Assembly: GCA_903813345.2 (NCBI GenBank)
Contig: CAIIXF020000008.1
Coordinates: forward strand, 37,510,867-37,574,866
Source: Owenia fusiformis
Lineage: Eukaryota > Annelida > Polychaeta > Sabellida > Oweniidae
DNA: 64,000 nt
Direction: 5' to 3'
In this document: positions 20,601-30,818 of the stretch, piece by piece
Layout: every line of letters begins with the position of its first letter
How positions within the stretch are numbered: the first letter of the stretch is position 1
Translations under genes and position numbers: made by a program
The notes under the pieces: model-generated
Database searches by the model: none
The model's input: the letters and a program-made list of their open reading frames with translations, nothing else
What the model was told of the DNA's origin: nothing

Positions 20601-23039
20601 ATTTGCAAGGAACCTTTCAGCAAGGATTAAACAAGATCAACACTAACATGAAGTACAAAACCTTGATATCCGTGACCTGCATAAGGATCTTGCTTGTTAT
20701 TCCCTATAATATCTTTTATAGATTTTCACTCAACTGTAATTTTAATGTAGTCAATTTCACTTAAATCTAAAAATAGCCCGGGTGAATGAGAGTTGGTTCG
20801 TTGTTGATTATATAATGCAATGCAATTGTATGAAATGCTGTATTCTTATTGACGACAAGGGATCCATTTCCAGGAACCTCCAATTCATCACAAAGCGCGA
20901 CGGCTATTTGAAACATAAACATAAATTCAGAAACAAAATTTCAATGGATAAACAAGGGTTTTGTTGTGTTTTTGCTCACATAGTAAGCTTTTGCCATCAC
21001 TCATTTGTCCGGCTGTCTGCCTGCGAGTTTTAAAACCGCTCTCTATAGGATTCCCGTTTTAAGTTATTTCTGTTCAACATCAATACAGAAAATTCCTCTA
21101 TTACTCCTGGTTCAAAAGCTCGACTATTTTCAAAATGGCCGCCATTTTGTCTCGCAAAATTCATTTGTGAACCATTTAGTAGCTTTATTTATGAATTATG
21201 GCGACGGCTTTTCGGATAGATGTTGACCCTTGGAAATGCCTATGGACTTTAAGACTTGGTTTTGTCTATCTCAAATCATTTGAGACTGAATGTTATATCT
21301 TCTATGGGAACTTGTGTCTTTAACTACTTTTGATGTTATGTTAGTAGTAATAAGTTTTGGCTATCAGTGTCTATTTTTTTTCAAACTGTATTGTAACGAC
21401 TTCAGTGATGAATAAAATATTCCTTGGTGTTATGGTCTTGGATTGTGTTATATTGGTTCTTGAATGATTGGTTCTTGAATGCTTAGGAAAGGTAGTATTA
21501 GATCTTTTACGATAAATCATGGTTTTGGGATATATTGGGATATACACTTAGAGGTTGCTATTACAAATTTTAGTCCTTTCCCTTTGGCTCTCGTGCTTAG
21601 ATATTTGTAAAATGGATTAACACAATTACGAATGGTTTTATTACACATGCTAAAGAATTTGAGAAGAAGACTCAAGGCATTAAAGTCTAGGAAACAATGC
21701 ATGAGTCCGGGACTGAAATTCTTTCACATATTGCCAACTATTTTATTCAGTGTCACTTGAAACAATATCTTTCTCACTAAAATCTAAAATTGGTCCAGGT
21801 TTATTAGCAAGGGTGCGTTGTTGATTATATAATGCCTCCAATTCATCACAAAGCGCGACGGCTATTTAAAACATAAACATAAATTCAGAAACAAAATTTC
21901 AATGGAAGAACCAATGTTTTGTTGTGTTTTTCTTTGCTCGCATTGTCATGATGGTGATCTTTTGCCATCACTCACTTGTCCGTCCATGTATCGTTTGCAT
22001 CATAGCTTGATTTTCAGACCCCCTAAAATGTAGTTAACCCGCCTACTATTCGTTCACCATTCTTAGAAGAGTTGGAAAACAATTAAGCTTTTCTTAATTT
22101 TGTTATTCTAATTTTAAACACAAGAGGGACAAAGCAGAATTATTTCTTTATCATTCTTTATGGGGATTCAAACTTAACAAAATCCACTAATTTGAAAATC
22201 CTCAAGCTCACTTCATCATTTTTTAGTTCATTCTTAATTCTATATTTTTTTCTTCACCCTGCAATTATTAATCGAGTGGCTGATAATGCCTTCAGCAAAG
22301 CCACTTCAAATGTATAATGTTTATGTATGTTATGTATTTGTAAAATAAATTCTATGAATAAAAAAACTCCATTATAACATTAAACATATTTAAATCCAAA
22401 AAACGGTTGCACATTTGGATGTAGGTTGTTTGAAATACGATTATCAGTAAACTTACGTTCACATGTTACATCGGATCCACTCCATTCCAAGTTTCCCCCG
22501 CTGGTCTCTGTACATCTCCGAATTTGGTCTCCAGTCAAAACAAACCCTTCATCGCATATGAAAAATGCCAGCGCTCCGAGAGTTCTGCCGCTAATTTCAA
22601 AAGTTCCATTTGTGGGAGCGAATAGATGGTCGCAAACTGTAAATGCAATTTCAAAATTGTTTTTATAGGACTGTTAATATCTATCCTCGTTGCATACTTG
22701 ATCGCACATATCTAAGTAAAAATATACTATACTACTTGATGCAGCCCTTGGACATTATTTCACCTAATACCCAGTACTCAAGGTTCATTCTTCACATAAT
22801 CACACATTATTAATCACATAAGTTTCACTTTATCAATAATAAATAACATATTACTAACGCTCCTCGCTGCTACTGCTGCTACTTCCACTATGTCGACTGT
22901 CTTTATGTTTGGATTTCTTGCTACTACTATTTTTGGAGATTTTTTTGCCTCTCTTCTCCCACCTAAATCGCCCTCTTTTATGACTGCAGATACAAGCTTC
23001 AATGAGGACAAGCAGAACTATCGCTACGATGAGCTTCAT
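8417..23039 (-). CDS. Secreted sushi (CCP) x2 + laminin-G-like domain protein, six coding exons
   Basis: Exons in order: 23039-22859, 22636-22457, 20176-20000, 10132-9956, 9455-9153, 8631-8417. Every intron begins GT, ends AG and is phase 1. The coding total is 1233 nt (410 residues plus stop), and this consistency is the main support for joining the pieces. Domain order: signal peptide (1-18), basic and Ser-rich linker (~19-60), CCP1 (~61-120), CCP2 (~121-179), LamG_3/concanavalin-A-like domain (~180-385), short tail. Such proteins are extracellular, and CCP and LamG modules usually bind proteins or glycans. Which ligand cannot be told here. Intron 3 (~9.9 kb) is swollen by an exon-derived satellite and by transposons. 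Additional exons could be skipped or missed. The alternative is two separate genes, but the phases and frame make one gene likelier. Confidence 0.75.
9049..9181 (-). repeat. Tandem duplication of an exon end with its 5' splice site
   Basis: A ~62-bp segment containing the last ~28 nt of exon 5, its donor and ~30 nt of intron (9120-9181) is repeated at 9049-9112, offset about 70 bp. The second copy keeps a donor-like CCG|GTATGT. Use of this distal donor would read through an in-frame stop just after the first donor. Confidence 0.8.
9153..9455 (-). CDS. Sushi-LamG gene, exon 5 (core of LamG domain)
   Basis: 303 nt. The acceptor is TTGATTTCAG. The frame reads ELCPNGYTLSMWLYIGP, a WFSTRTE segment, and EQWRHIVLTWKQDEGLKLWID, the standard central strands of a LamG_3 / concanavalin-A-like domain (the WxHIVxTW motif is diagnostic). 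The donor is T|GTATGT at 9151-9152. About 70 bp beyond it the exon end and donor are duplicated (see repeat 9049-9181). Confidence 0.85.
9956..10132 (-). CDS. Sushi-LamG gene, exon 4 (start of LamG domain)
   Basis: 177 nt. The acceptor CTTGTAG and donor G|GTATAT flank a frame reading YYMPMDGKRDDILEG, NATLDDGQVDQGIYLDG and QWVDLGN. The (F/M)P(L/M)DG opening and the QG(I/L)xLDG..DYVDLG-like motif mark the first strands of LamG_3 domains. It follows directly on the last Cys of CCP2 in the assembled protein. Confidence 0.8.
10200..10985. repeat. Inverted clusters of a ~24-bp motif (intron 3)
   Basis: Degenerate copies of GCGGAATATGCCATACTCAC fill 10200-10440 and recur, in the opposite sense, at 10900-10985. 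The two clusters bracket ~460 bp of unrelated sequence. Several copies on the minus strand contain GCAGGTGAGTATG, which is a consensus 5' splice site. It may be one ~0.8-kb element with repeat-bearing inverted ends. Confidence 0.6.
11086..12156. mobile_element. 1.07-kb TIR element, CAGGGTGGTCC ends, no transposase
   Basis: The left end CAGGGTGGTCCAAAAA and the right end (complement CATGGGGTGGTCCAAAAA) continue into ~180-bp imperfect inverted repeats (11086-11265 and ~11975-12156). These include a shared TTTTACTGAGC block and a TTTATAGGTGAAAACC-like block. A TA precedes the left end. The ends resemble mariner termini. Interior ORFs show no transposase motif, so it is non-autonomous. Confidence 0.8.
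12642..13031. mobile_element. 390-bp MITE with CACTGTTC ends and TCAAT target duplication
   Basis: The left end CACTGTTC and the right end GAACAGTG are flanked by TCAAT on both sides (12637-12641 and 13032-13036). Inside, TGACGTAACGTCAATG and similar TGACG/ACGTCA blocks are repeated in both orientations. Non-coding. It lies ~130 bp from the distal end of the exon-derived satellite. Confidence 0.75.
13160..13497 (-). repeat. Exon-derived satellite, distal part (3 units)
   Basis: Units of 93-97 bp, spaced by the GTGAGTGATCTCACC landmark at 13239, 13336 and 13429. They are homologous to the main array at 17.9-20.07 kb and in the same orientation, from which they are separated by the 4.4-kb transposon. 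On the minus strand they still encode GDPITCLPNGE-like sushi sequence ending in a GTGAG donor. Confidence 0.9.
13570..14129 (+). CDS. Two-exon frame in the 4.4-kb transposon: Cys/His zinc-finger-like peptide
   Basis: Exon 1 (13570-13583) starts ATG just inside the TIR and reads MADQ plus CA. The donor is GTAAGT at 13584. The acceptor TTATTTTCAG ends at 13996. Exon 2 (13997-14129) reads YVGFQCYYCHGKSKDFDEII, then HHLINKQFTQC, and stops at TGA. Total 147 nt, 48 residues. Cys-X2-Cys followed 11-12 residues later by His-His and then Cys resembles a C2H2/C2HC finger of the kind found at the N-terminus of transposon-encoded proteins. The frame may once have continued; the 28-bp minisatellite begins ~25 bp after the stop. 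The gene is inferred from splice borders and frame closure. Confidence 0.55.
14155..14835. repeat. 28-bp minisatellite, about 24 units
   Basis: Units follow the pattern ACTACATCTGYCATGTTAAC plus AACCTCTG, with point variants, degrading after ~14700. Lies inside the 4.4-kb transposon. Confidence 0.95.
14836..15740. other. Non-coding interior of the 4.4-kb transposon
   Basis: AT-rich, with no ORF of length and no element boundaries. A CCACCAAGTGGTG palindrome occurs near 14903, matching in style the CCACACTATGTGGTGGGG stretch near 17170 at the other end of this interior. Confidence 0.4.
15745..16625. repeat. 162-bp tandem repeat, six units
   Basis: The landmark GACTTTACAGACAAG recurs at about 15769, 15931, 16094, 16256, 16418 and 16580, a strict 162-163-bp spacing. 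Each unit contains AAAATCCAAAATGGCTGCC and a CCTGAAAATTTGAAATTGAT block. More diverged pieces continue to ~17090, followed by a (GACA/GACG)n microsatellite at 17105-17150. Confidence 0.95.
17151..17830. other. Non-coding right interior of the 4.4-kb transposon
   Basis: No exon or repeat recognised between the microsatellite and the right TIR (from ~17831). Confidence 0.4.
17897..20069 (-). repeat. Exon-derived satellite, main array (21 units of 97-107 bp)
   Basis: GTGAGTGATCTCACC landmarks recur every 97-107 bp from 17940 to 19987. Longer units carry an extra GCCACTA. Read on the minus strand, each unit has ~70 bp matching the 3' end of sushi exon 3 (DPITCLPSGEWSS..), the splice donor G|GTGAGATC and ~28 bp of intron, then restarts. 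The restart occurs at GGGGACC, which is present both in the exon (GATGGGGACCCC) and at the unit junction (AAAGGGGACCCT). The array abuts the functional exon, whose own 3' end is the first unit. Confidence 0.95.
20000..20176 (-). CDS. Sushi-LamG gene, exon 3 (CCP2)
   Basis: 177 nt. The acceptor is TTGTAG and the donor G|GTGAGA. The frame reads CGIPPGSNGLNISYNMTTLG, a FSCSAGKLLLDGDPITC segment and GEWSSSAASC. These are four sushi cysteines with the usual Gly and Trp before the last Cys. One exon equals one CCP module, bounded by phase 1 introns, as is standard for this family. The last 70 bp are the source of the adjacent satellite. Confidence 0.9.
20177..22456 (-). other. Intron 2 of the sushi-LamG gene, with a segmental duplication
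   Basis: A segment at about 20560-21010 is repeated, with internal deletions, at about 21725-21985. Shared blocks include TTGTTGATTATATAATGC, CCAATTCATCACAAAGCGCG and CAAAATTTCAATGGA. Short ORFs here have no recognisable domain. Confidence 0.7.
22457..22636 (-). CDS. Sushi-LamG gene, exon 2 (CCP1)
   Basis: 180 nt. The acceptor is TTTACAG and the donor GAAC|GTAAGT. The frame reads CDHLFAPTNGTFEISGRTLG, AFFICDEGFVLTG, then RRCTETSGG and WSGSDVTCE. The four Cys, the CxEGFxLxG core and the Trp before the final Cys are the sushi signature. Confidence 0.9.
22859..23039 (-). CDS. Sushi-LamG gene, exon 1 (signal peptide and basic/Ser-rich linker)
   Basis: The ATG at 23037-23039 opens MKLIVAIVLLVLIEACIC, a classical signal peptide with likely cleavage near Cys18-Ser19. 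It is followed by ~40 residues rich in Lys, Arg, Ser and His, including an SKKSKHKDSRHS stretch and a run of six Ser. The donor is GAGC|GTTAGT. The linker is likely disordered and strongly basic, which could suit binding to polyanions (inference). Confidence 0.8.
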
Positions 23040-23044
23040 CTCAA

Positions 23045-23157
23045 CTGGAAAAAGAGTAACTAGTTACTAGTAAGTAGCAAGTTAACTTTCGACTGGAATA
23101 TTTGTCTTACCATGTACTATCTGCTGCCTTCATTTCTGTATTCACAGCGTATTTAAA
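23045..23157 (-). promoter_or_regulatory. Putative promoter and 5' UTR intron of the sushi-LamG gene
   Basis: On the minus strand a TTTAAATA TATA-like box (23150-23157) lies ~30 bp upstream of a possible start near 23120. A donor ATG|GTAAGA (23109-23110) and an acceptor CTTTTTCCAG (ending at 23045) would remove a ~65-bp intron just before the ATG. No transcript evidence. Confidence 0.35.
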
Positions 23158-23159
23158 GC

Positions 23160-23920
23160 AGATGACTTTCTTAGAATAAAAAGCTAAAATAACATTCCAA
23201 TCAGAAAGCCAAACAAGAAGAATAAAAGAAACATTTTCTTCGGTCAATCAATTTATATTCTAGATGAAAACAAAGGATTTATCACTGAACCTTGTTTTAG
23301 TGTATATACAATGTTTTATTGCATTTTTAGATAGTTAGATATGTCCTGGTCAAAAGCCACACATATGCAGATGTGGTAGGTTGGGCGTTTTTTCTCTTGT
23401 CTTTTTCAAATTATTCAATATTTCTGAAAGGGGCGTGGCTCATTTGGTAGTATTTAATGTACTTAAATGGAGTTAAATATACCTTATCAGTTATTTTTGT
23501 TTAATTTATGACTTGTAAACAGTAATTGTGCAAATTAAGTCATTAAATCAACACTACCGGAACAATGTAAACTTAGTTCAGTAACGATTGTCTGATTTTT
23601 ATAACAGGTTCACCTTTGGCAGAACAGAGATTTGGTGTCGTTGTATAGCTAAGAATGTGCAGAATATGGAGTCAATTCTATTATAAAATATAAATGTGTT
23701 ATAAGTGGAGATAATTGCACTTGAATAACATAAACCTTAATAAGAGTAGAATAAATACGATCTAGTATTTCAATTATGAGTATAGGGGTCAAAGCAGTGT
23801 ATAACAAGGGTGTTTTTATACATATTAATTAGTTTACTATTTAATATATACATTTTAATTCCTTTTTACATTAACTCGATTTGATTATTTGTGCAATATA
23901 ATACACTATGATACCAGTAT
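23160..23920. other. Intergenic upstream of the sushi-LamG gene
   Basis: AT-rich, with no element boundaries or exons recognised. Confidence 0.4.
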
Positions 23921-23921
23921 T

Positions 23922-24104
23922 AGCTTGTATTCGCAAATGCAACAAACGCCGTCGGCTACCAGATTTATCTACTATTTCATAGGCATCTCATTTGAACATG
24001 AATAGTACCTGCCACTATTCCATTCATATTGAAATGAATTGGTCATAAAATAGTAGGTTAATCCGGTAGTCGCTAGCTGTTAGTTGCATTCGCGAATGCA
24101 AGCT
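23922..24104. mobile_element. 183-bp MITE, AGCTTGTATTCGC ends (family C)
   Basis: Inverted ends AGCTTGTATTCGCAAATGCA and complement. Just inside are CGGCTACC and GTAGG TTAATCCGG-type blocks. Further copies lie at 46.39-46.81 kb. Non-coding. Confidence 0.85.
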
Positions 24105-24499
24105 TATATTTTACTCTTACTTCAAAAGGTGGTATTATTTAATTAATCTATTGTCACCTGATATAATTGAACCTAAACATATACAAGTATTTCATAACTT
24201 CAAAATATTTCCAAAACAATAACCTTCAACGTGTAATAGCAGATTGACTTGAAATTACACATTCAGTTTTAAAACAACTTTGCTAATAAAATCTTATATT
24301 TTACTTTATTACTAAAATTATTTAATTTAGTAATTTACATGATCAAGGAGGGAGATTAGTAATTATATCAAAAATGTTATAAAAACAAGACATTAATGTC
24401 AATGATGCAATTCTTATATAATCTGGAACAATATCCAATCATCACATCTTCACTTACTGTATGTCCGATATTATTTGCAATAACCTATATGTCTTGCTA

Positions 24500-25150
24500 A
24501 TTCTGCTGCAAGATTATCTTTTAATGTCAATTAAGTTGGCATTTGTTTTTGTCACTAGTTTGTCCATATGGGCCAAGACTCAGCACGATTAAATATTGAT
24601 CATAAAAAAGTATACCGTTCCTTCATTTCTTTTTTTAATTGTAATTTGTAATCCAGTTCATTCTGACACTAATCTTATTTTATTTAAGATTTAAATTTAA
24701 AAAATACACTTCATTATAGAATATTGATTCTAAAAAATACCCCGTTCGTGATTGTAAATTCGTATCTTTTCAGAAAAAACTATCATCCAGACTTGAATTA
24801 AATGGCCAATTGCTACATATATGAACACAGTAAATGGTTGAATCCTATCTATTCATTCGTTTTTGGATTTTGTCTTGTTTATGTTGCAAGATTATCTGTT
24901 AATGTGAAGTTGGGATTAATTTTTGTCACTAGTTTGTCCATATGTGCCAAAACTCATTGATCATCAAAGAGTATATCGTTTCAACTTTTCTCATTTATTA
25001 AATTCTAATGTAATCCATTTCATTCTGACACTAATCCTATTTTATTAAGATTTAAATTCTAAAAAAACACTTCATTATAAATATTGATTCTAAAAGATAA
25101 TCGTTGCTTTATAGTGAATATTGGTAACTTTTCAGAAAAAATATTATCAA
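24500..25150 (+). repeat. Tandem duplication with ~375-bp period
   Basis: The blocks TGCAAGATTATCT, GTCACTAGTTTGTCCATATG, CATTCTGACACTAATC and ACTTCATTATA appear in the same order near 24506-24730 and 24881-25090. Diverged copies, non-coding. Confidence 0.85.
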
Positions 25151-25210
25151 GAATCGAATTAAATGGGCAAATACTATGTTTTAATATTCAGGTGAAACGA
25201 TTTTGCTCCT

Positions 25211-28200
25211 AGACATCCCGCCCTTGTTTTAGATTTGAATGGGACTATTTAGCGGGGTCAGATGTCCAGATATAACCCCTTTTTTGTTCGGCTTTTTCAG
25301 GAAAGCAACAAACTTGGCACATTTGTAGAAACATATGATTTGAGTGGAAAATGATTTCAGGGCAAGTGGTTGGGGGTGGTCTTCATGGATTTTTTTACCT
25401 CTGACCCCCACCTCTATCAGATGGGGAAGGGTAAATTATAAAAAATAAATAAAAATGGTTTTAAAGTATTTTTGTTTAAATGACTTCATTTGGTGATTGC
25501 TTTGAGCCTTGAAATGATGTAAAACTCATTTCAGAAGTGGTATTTAGTGAGGAAAATACATTTTAACCCAATTATCCAGGAAAAATCCATTATTTAAAGG
25601 GCCAAATATGTGACATCCATTACTGTATTTCAAGAATGTGATGACTAATAGTCTTAAAAAAATTCACAGTAATAGAAGTATAAGTGTTTATTGCAGATAG
25701 AAAATATTGCTTTGGTAGCTGATGTATTCTCAGAGAAAAAAATTATCGAAATTTCAATTTTTTGGTGCATTTGGCTCAGGAGTAACCTTATCTTACCTCA
25801 ATAATTTTTAAGATAGTCAATGTATGCATCTCATATGAGCTCAGAATGGTGCTTCTAGTCTTGTCTTGTCATATTATTGATAATAAGATGTACCAAAAAG
25901 ATTGGAATTAAAAAAAATTCCAATTTTCATTTTCGATTCTGAATGGCCAGGGGTAACCATATTGTACCTTAATAATTTTCAAAATATGTAATATATCCAT
26001 CTCAAATGAGCTCAAAATGGTGCATCTAGTCTTGTTTTGTCATAAAATTGCTAATTAGAAGTAAAAAAGATTGGAATTTTTTTTAAATTTAATTTTCATT
26101 TTTGCTTCTGAATGGCCAGGGGTAACCATATTGTACCTTAATAATTTTTAAAACATGTAATATATCCATCTCAAATGAGCTCAATATGGTGCATCTAGTC
26201 TTTCTTTATCATATTAACCCTAATAAGATGTAGAAAAATGATTGATAATTCTTAAAACTCTAAATTTTCATTTAAGCTTCAGACTGTCCAGGGGTAACCA
26301 TATTTTAGCATAATAATTTTCAAGATATGTAATATATGCATCTCAAAGGAGCTCGAAATGGTGCATATTGTCTTGTTTTATCATACCCCAAATAAGATGT
26401 AGAAAATTACTGGACATTTCTTAAAAATCTGAATTTTCTATTTGACCATATTTTTAACATAATAATTTGCAATGTATTACATATGCATCTAAAATGAGCT
26501 CAAAGTGGTTCATATACCAGAAGTCTTGTTATCATATTTCCCCTAATAATATATAAAAACATAATTTGACATTTCTAAATATCTAATAATCTAAATTTTA
26601 TATTTGATGTTTTGACAGCCCAGGGGTAACCATACTTGAGATAATAATTTTCAATGTATGTTACATATATGCATCTCAAATGAGCTTGAAATGGTGTATA
26701 TAATCTTGTTTTGTCATATCATTTCTAAGGAGGTGGAAAAATGATCAGATTTTGATTTAGCTTTTGACTGGTTATAGGTGGCCTCATTTTACCATAATAA
26801 TTTTCAAGATATGTCACATTTGCAACTCAAATAAGCTCAAAATGGCATTTTGTCATATTCATATGTTCATATATTCATACTGAGATATAAAATGATAAAT
26901 CAATGAAGTATTATATAAAGATATAAGGTTTAAGAACACTTGCACCACCTCTGGGTACACCTTCCATTCCTCCAAATCAGATGATTTATTTAGAGTAGTA
27001 GTTAAATGCAGATTTGATATCGCATAGAATGATTGAATGAAAAATGGGGAGGACTAAACTTTGGTCATGGCCAATTGATCTTGCAATATCATGCACAGAT
27101 AGTTATTAAATGGATTTTCTTTTACCAAATGCAATCCAAGATGTAGTGGGAACAAGAGGGAGCTGTCCTCCTTCCAGGCATCAACACTGAAACCCTCAAG
27201 AACATGGCAAGATGATAGTGACCAAGTAATGCAATGTCTTAGGCGCCATCAAGGATATTTCTCCATACGAGAGACTGCTTCAATCATTGCCTAACAGTTG
27301 ATTTTGATGTGGTTTATCCTAGTGGCAACTTCTGCTGAAAAACTGAAAATGTCAATTTGGATTGCATATGGTAAGGGGAAATCCTTCCAATACCTACCTG
27401 CCCACAATATTACAAGACCAAAGCCCATGACCAAAGTTTAGCCCTCCCAATTTTTCATGCAATCACTGGATTTGATATGTCACCTTTGCATTCTACTACT
27501 AAATCATCTGATTTGAAGGAATGGAAGGTGTATACCCAGAGCTATTGCAGTTGTTTTTAAACTTTGAATCTTTTTTTAGAAACATTGCAGTTGTAGAGTC
27601 ATTTGTTATTCTGATGCATTCTAACCAACAGTATCTATCACCACATGAATGTGGTTGGACTACTCCCACTGCTGATACTGAGGCCACAACATATGAAAAT
27701 GTAGGTCCTATGAGGCGGATATCTGTATAATAACAAAAGATGTTGCATCCCAGGCATGCAAAAAACTTGTTTGATGTTTAAGGAGTGTTGAGGGAACATA
27801 TGCAAATGTTTGAAATCATATCTCATTTGCTCTGGGCTATGTAGCCGTAGGGGAGACTGTCAGAATCTATAAATCCTGACCTGTTTTGATTATGTTTTAT
27901 GGATTTGGATTATATTTTCAAATGATTATACACAGAATCTTAACAATGCTACTACTCAGTATAAACTGGACTGTCAAACATTTTCAAATCTTAGAAAAGT
28001 GCTCGATAAAACTATAGTACAGTATTGAGCTACTGGTACTAAAAAGGAAGATATGGATGTTGTGATTCTTTATATAAATAAATAAATGGATGTTGAGATT
28101 TTTCATAATTTTTTTAATCATTATTTCTTATTTCAGAAGGAATAAATGGCAAAACTTGACTATAATCAACATTTTGAGCTCGTTTGAGTAACAAGTGTGA

Positions 28201-29194
28201 TATATCTTTATTACGGTAAAATGGCATCAAAAGCTAAGGCCGTAAGAATAAGTTTCTTTTGCTTGCATGATTTTGAGTAAATCAGAAAAAAACAAACACA
28301 TCCAAATAGCAACCACAAGGGTCTGAAAGTAACATCACATTTCATTCAATCAGAATAAGACGAAATGGCGGATAAATTGATGTGCTCCAAAATTAACAGT
28401 GTTATTGATTACTTGGGCATACATTATGTAATTTTTTTTTTACCCTTGAATAATACCTATATTTAAAATATATTGTATAAATGTATAGATCTGTGTTTGT
28501 ATCACTGCAAATTGGTATGTCATTCATTTTAATGCCCATAAAATGTATACATATGTCAGCAAACAAATTTGTGTTTTGTTTTAGTTTGTGTTTGTTTTCC
28601 TTGTACCCTTGCATGATTTGGATTTTGCCAGGACGCAAAACAGAGAATCTAATTCTTATGGCCTAATATGAAAATATCATTTATTCAAGTTTCCAAACAT
28701 TTTTTACATTCCCTAGAAATAATATATGACAAAAGAAGATTAAAAAACCCTTTATAGCTCATTTGATATGCATAATTGGCCCTTTAAACAACGAATTATT
28801 CTGAGATAATTGGGTTAAAATAAGTTTTTCTTTCTACAGACAACTTCTTAATTGGGTTTTACACAATTTCAAGGCTCAAAGCAATCACCAAATGAAGTCA
28901 TTTAAAGAAAAATACTTTAAAACCATTTTTATTTAATTTTAACAATATACCCCTCCCAGTCTGGTAGGGGCGGGGAGTCAGAGGCTAAAAAATCTATGAA
29001 AACCACCCCAAATCACTTGCCCTGAAATCATTTTTACTCAGATCATATGATTCTACAACTGTGCCAAGTTTGTTGCTTTCCTGAAAAAGCCGAACAAAAA
29101 AGGACATCTGACCCCGCTAATTACGCTACATAGGTCTTCATGAAAACAGTAGCGCCTTCCCATCTCATTAAACCAAGGAGTCCACGGGATGTCT
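25211..29194. mobile_element. 4-kb foldback-like element with long repeat-bearing arms
   Basis: The ends are AGACATCCCG (25211) and CGGGATGTCT (29185-29194). Long imperfect inverted arms follow: ~25236-25620 pairs with ~28780-29140, sharing GGGGTCAGATGTCC, AAAGCAACAAACTTGGCAC and AATGACTTCATTTGGTGATT. The left arm continues into ~170-bp tandem repeats (about 25640-26900) marked by CCAGGGGTAACCAT and TGAGCTC.AAATGGTGCAT. A second inverted pair (about 26937-27100 and 27405-27565) surrounds the centre. No transposase is visible; short central ORFs (27499-27826) look like shadows. Confidence 0.75.
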
Positions 29195-29547
29195 TGTGAT
29201 CTTTGTTTATAGTTTTTTAGCGCTTAATCTATGGTAAAACAATTGACTTTGTGATTATTTGATCTTCGAAAGACAATGCCACCATAATTTAGTATCACCA
29301 TGAAATGCCATATATGGGACAGAATATCGGTGTTGCACTCACGGAGCCAATCCTCCTTACTTACTGGTCGGATTCATGCATTCGGTTTCAAGTGCCTTCA
29401 TTTCTGCTACATGCAAGTAGAACAATGCACCTGACAGATGCCATATCCCACAAACTCCCTCCCCACTTATAGAATCTTTATTAGTAAAGCTAGGATGTTC
29501 AAACTTTCCCGAAATATACTTCATTCAATTATCTACTTTTACTATAT

Positions 29548-30818
29548 CACGGTGTTATAGAATGACGGTTACGCCAAGGCGATTTGCAAAATGTTGCGGT
29601 AACGATAACAAAAAATGGCGGATAGGAAAGACAGCATGTCTTCTTTCTCGCCTGTAGGCAAGATCCAAAGATAAGATTTCCTTTTCAACTAGTTCCATTC
29701 TGTGACGTATATATGGATGGTTATAAAGACTGGGTAAAATCTGTCAGGTGGTTTACTAGAAGCAGAATATAAGCTGTAAACTTACCGACTGAGATATCAA
29801 AGTTCATAATTTTAGTCCATTCTCGTGTTTTCTCAGTATATGTGCCTCAAGGCCACTCAAACTATTGACTGTAAGTAAACTATGTATGAACAAGCCATAA
29901 CATGACAAATCCAGAACAGGAAGGTGGTGTGTATTGTAAATAATACGGTTTCAAACGCAATGTCGTTAGACGACTACGTATGAATTCTATGGACGGTAAC
30001 GTATTGTATAAGTTGTACATTAGATATTTAGCGGACGGTTACGTGCATGTACACCTTTCAAATCAAGGTTGCTAGTTCTGATAGGTTCTTTCCATGTCAT
30101 TGTTATAATGGGTAAGAAATGGAATATTGAATTGCTTGTATTTGTTTTCAGGACTCGCAAGAGACGCTCTTGTTTGAGCCTCTATAAAGCAGGGAAAAAA
30201 GTGTGTCTTGCTTTATTTATGAAACCAATGAAAGTCAAAAATATACCAATGAAGAGGCAAAGGAAGAATTAACATCAAGTACTGATGAATATGACAAAAT
30301 TAATACCAATGGATCGGGGATACATATTTGAACGAGGTTCGCGTAACCGTCCATCAATTTTTTCTGTAACCGCAAATTCAAAATACATTATTATGGCTTG
30401 AGTAGAACATATTAGGTGGTTTCCAATGCTCAATTGGCTTTTTATTGTGTATATGTGGGTTACATCTATATACCCTGAGGTCGTTAGGCAATGTAGACCA
30501 TGCCCTTATGACAAAAATAAATAAATTACTAAATTTTGTGTAGTTTTGAATTTCAAACTCAACTGTTTTTCGCTTATTTCATGTTATCCCCGGGCATCAA
30601 ATTGCAAAGACTACGTTCAAAATATACATTACGAAATGCATCACCGAATGCGATCCTTACATAAATCGTTCATCCTTTCATTGATACACAGCGGTAGCAA
30701 ATAATGCACCAACCTTAGTTTTCTGTTCCATCGCGGCCATTTTATTGGGTAAATCAGTGAACGTAGCCGTCCAACCTCGTTTACAGAGATGGCGTAACCG
30801 TCATGCTATAACACCGTG
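29548..30818. mobile_element. 1.27-kb TIR element, CACGGTGTTATAG ends, TATAT target duplication
   Basis: 29-bp inverted ends CACGGTGTTATAGAATGACG... with one mismatch, flanked by TATAT on both sides (29543-29547 and 30819-30823). The GGTTACG/CGTAACC motif of the TIR recurs four to five times inside in both orientations. Interior ORF 30069-30272 has no recognisable domain. Non-autonomous. Confidence 0.9.

Noticed and set aside
27499-27826. Cluster of ORFs on both strands in the centre of the foldback-like element
   Set aside because: I looked for transposase motifs (DDE, HTH, RT) and found none. Overlapping frames on both strands suggest chance.
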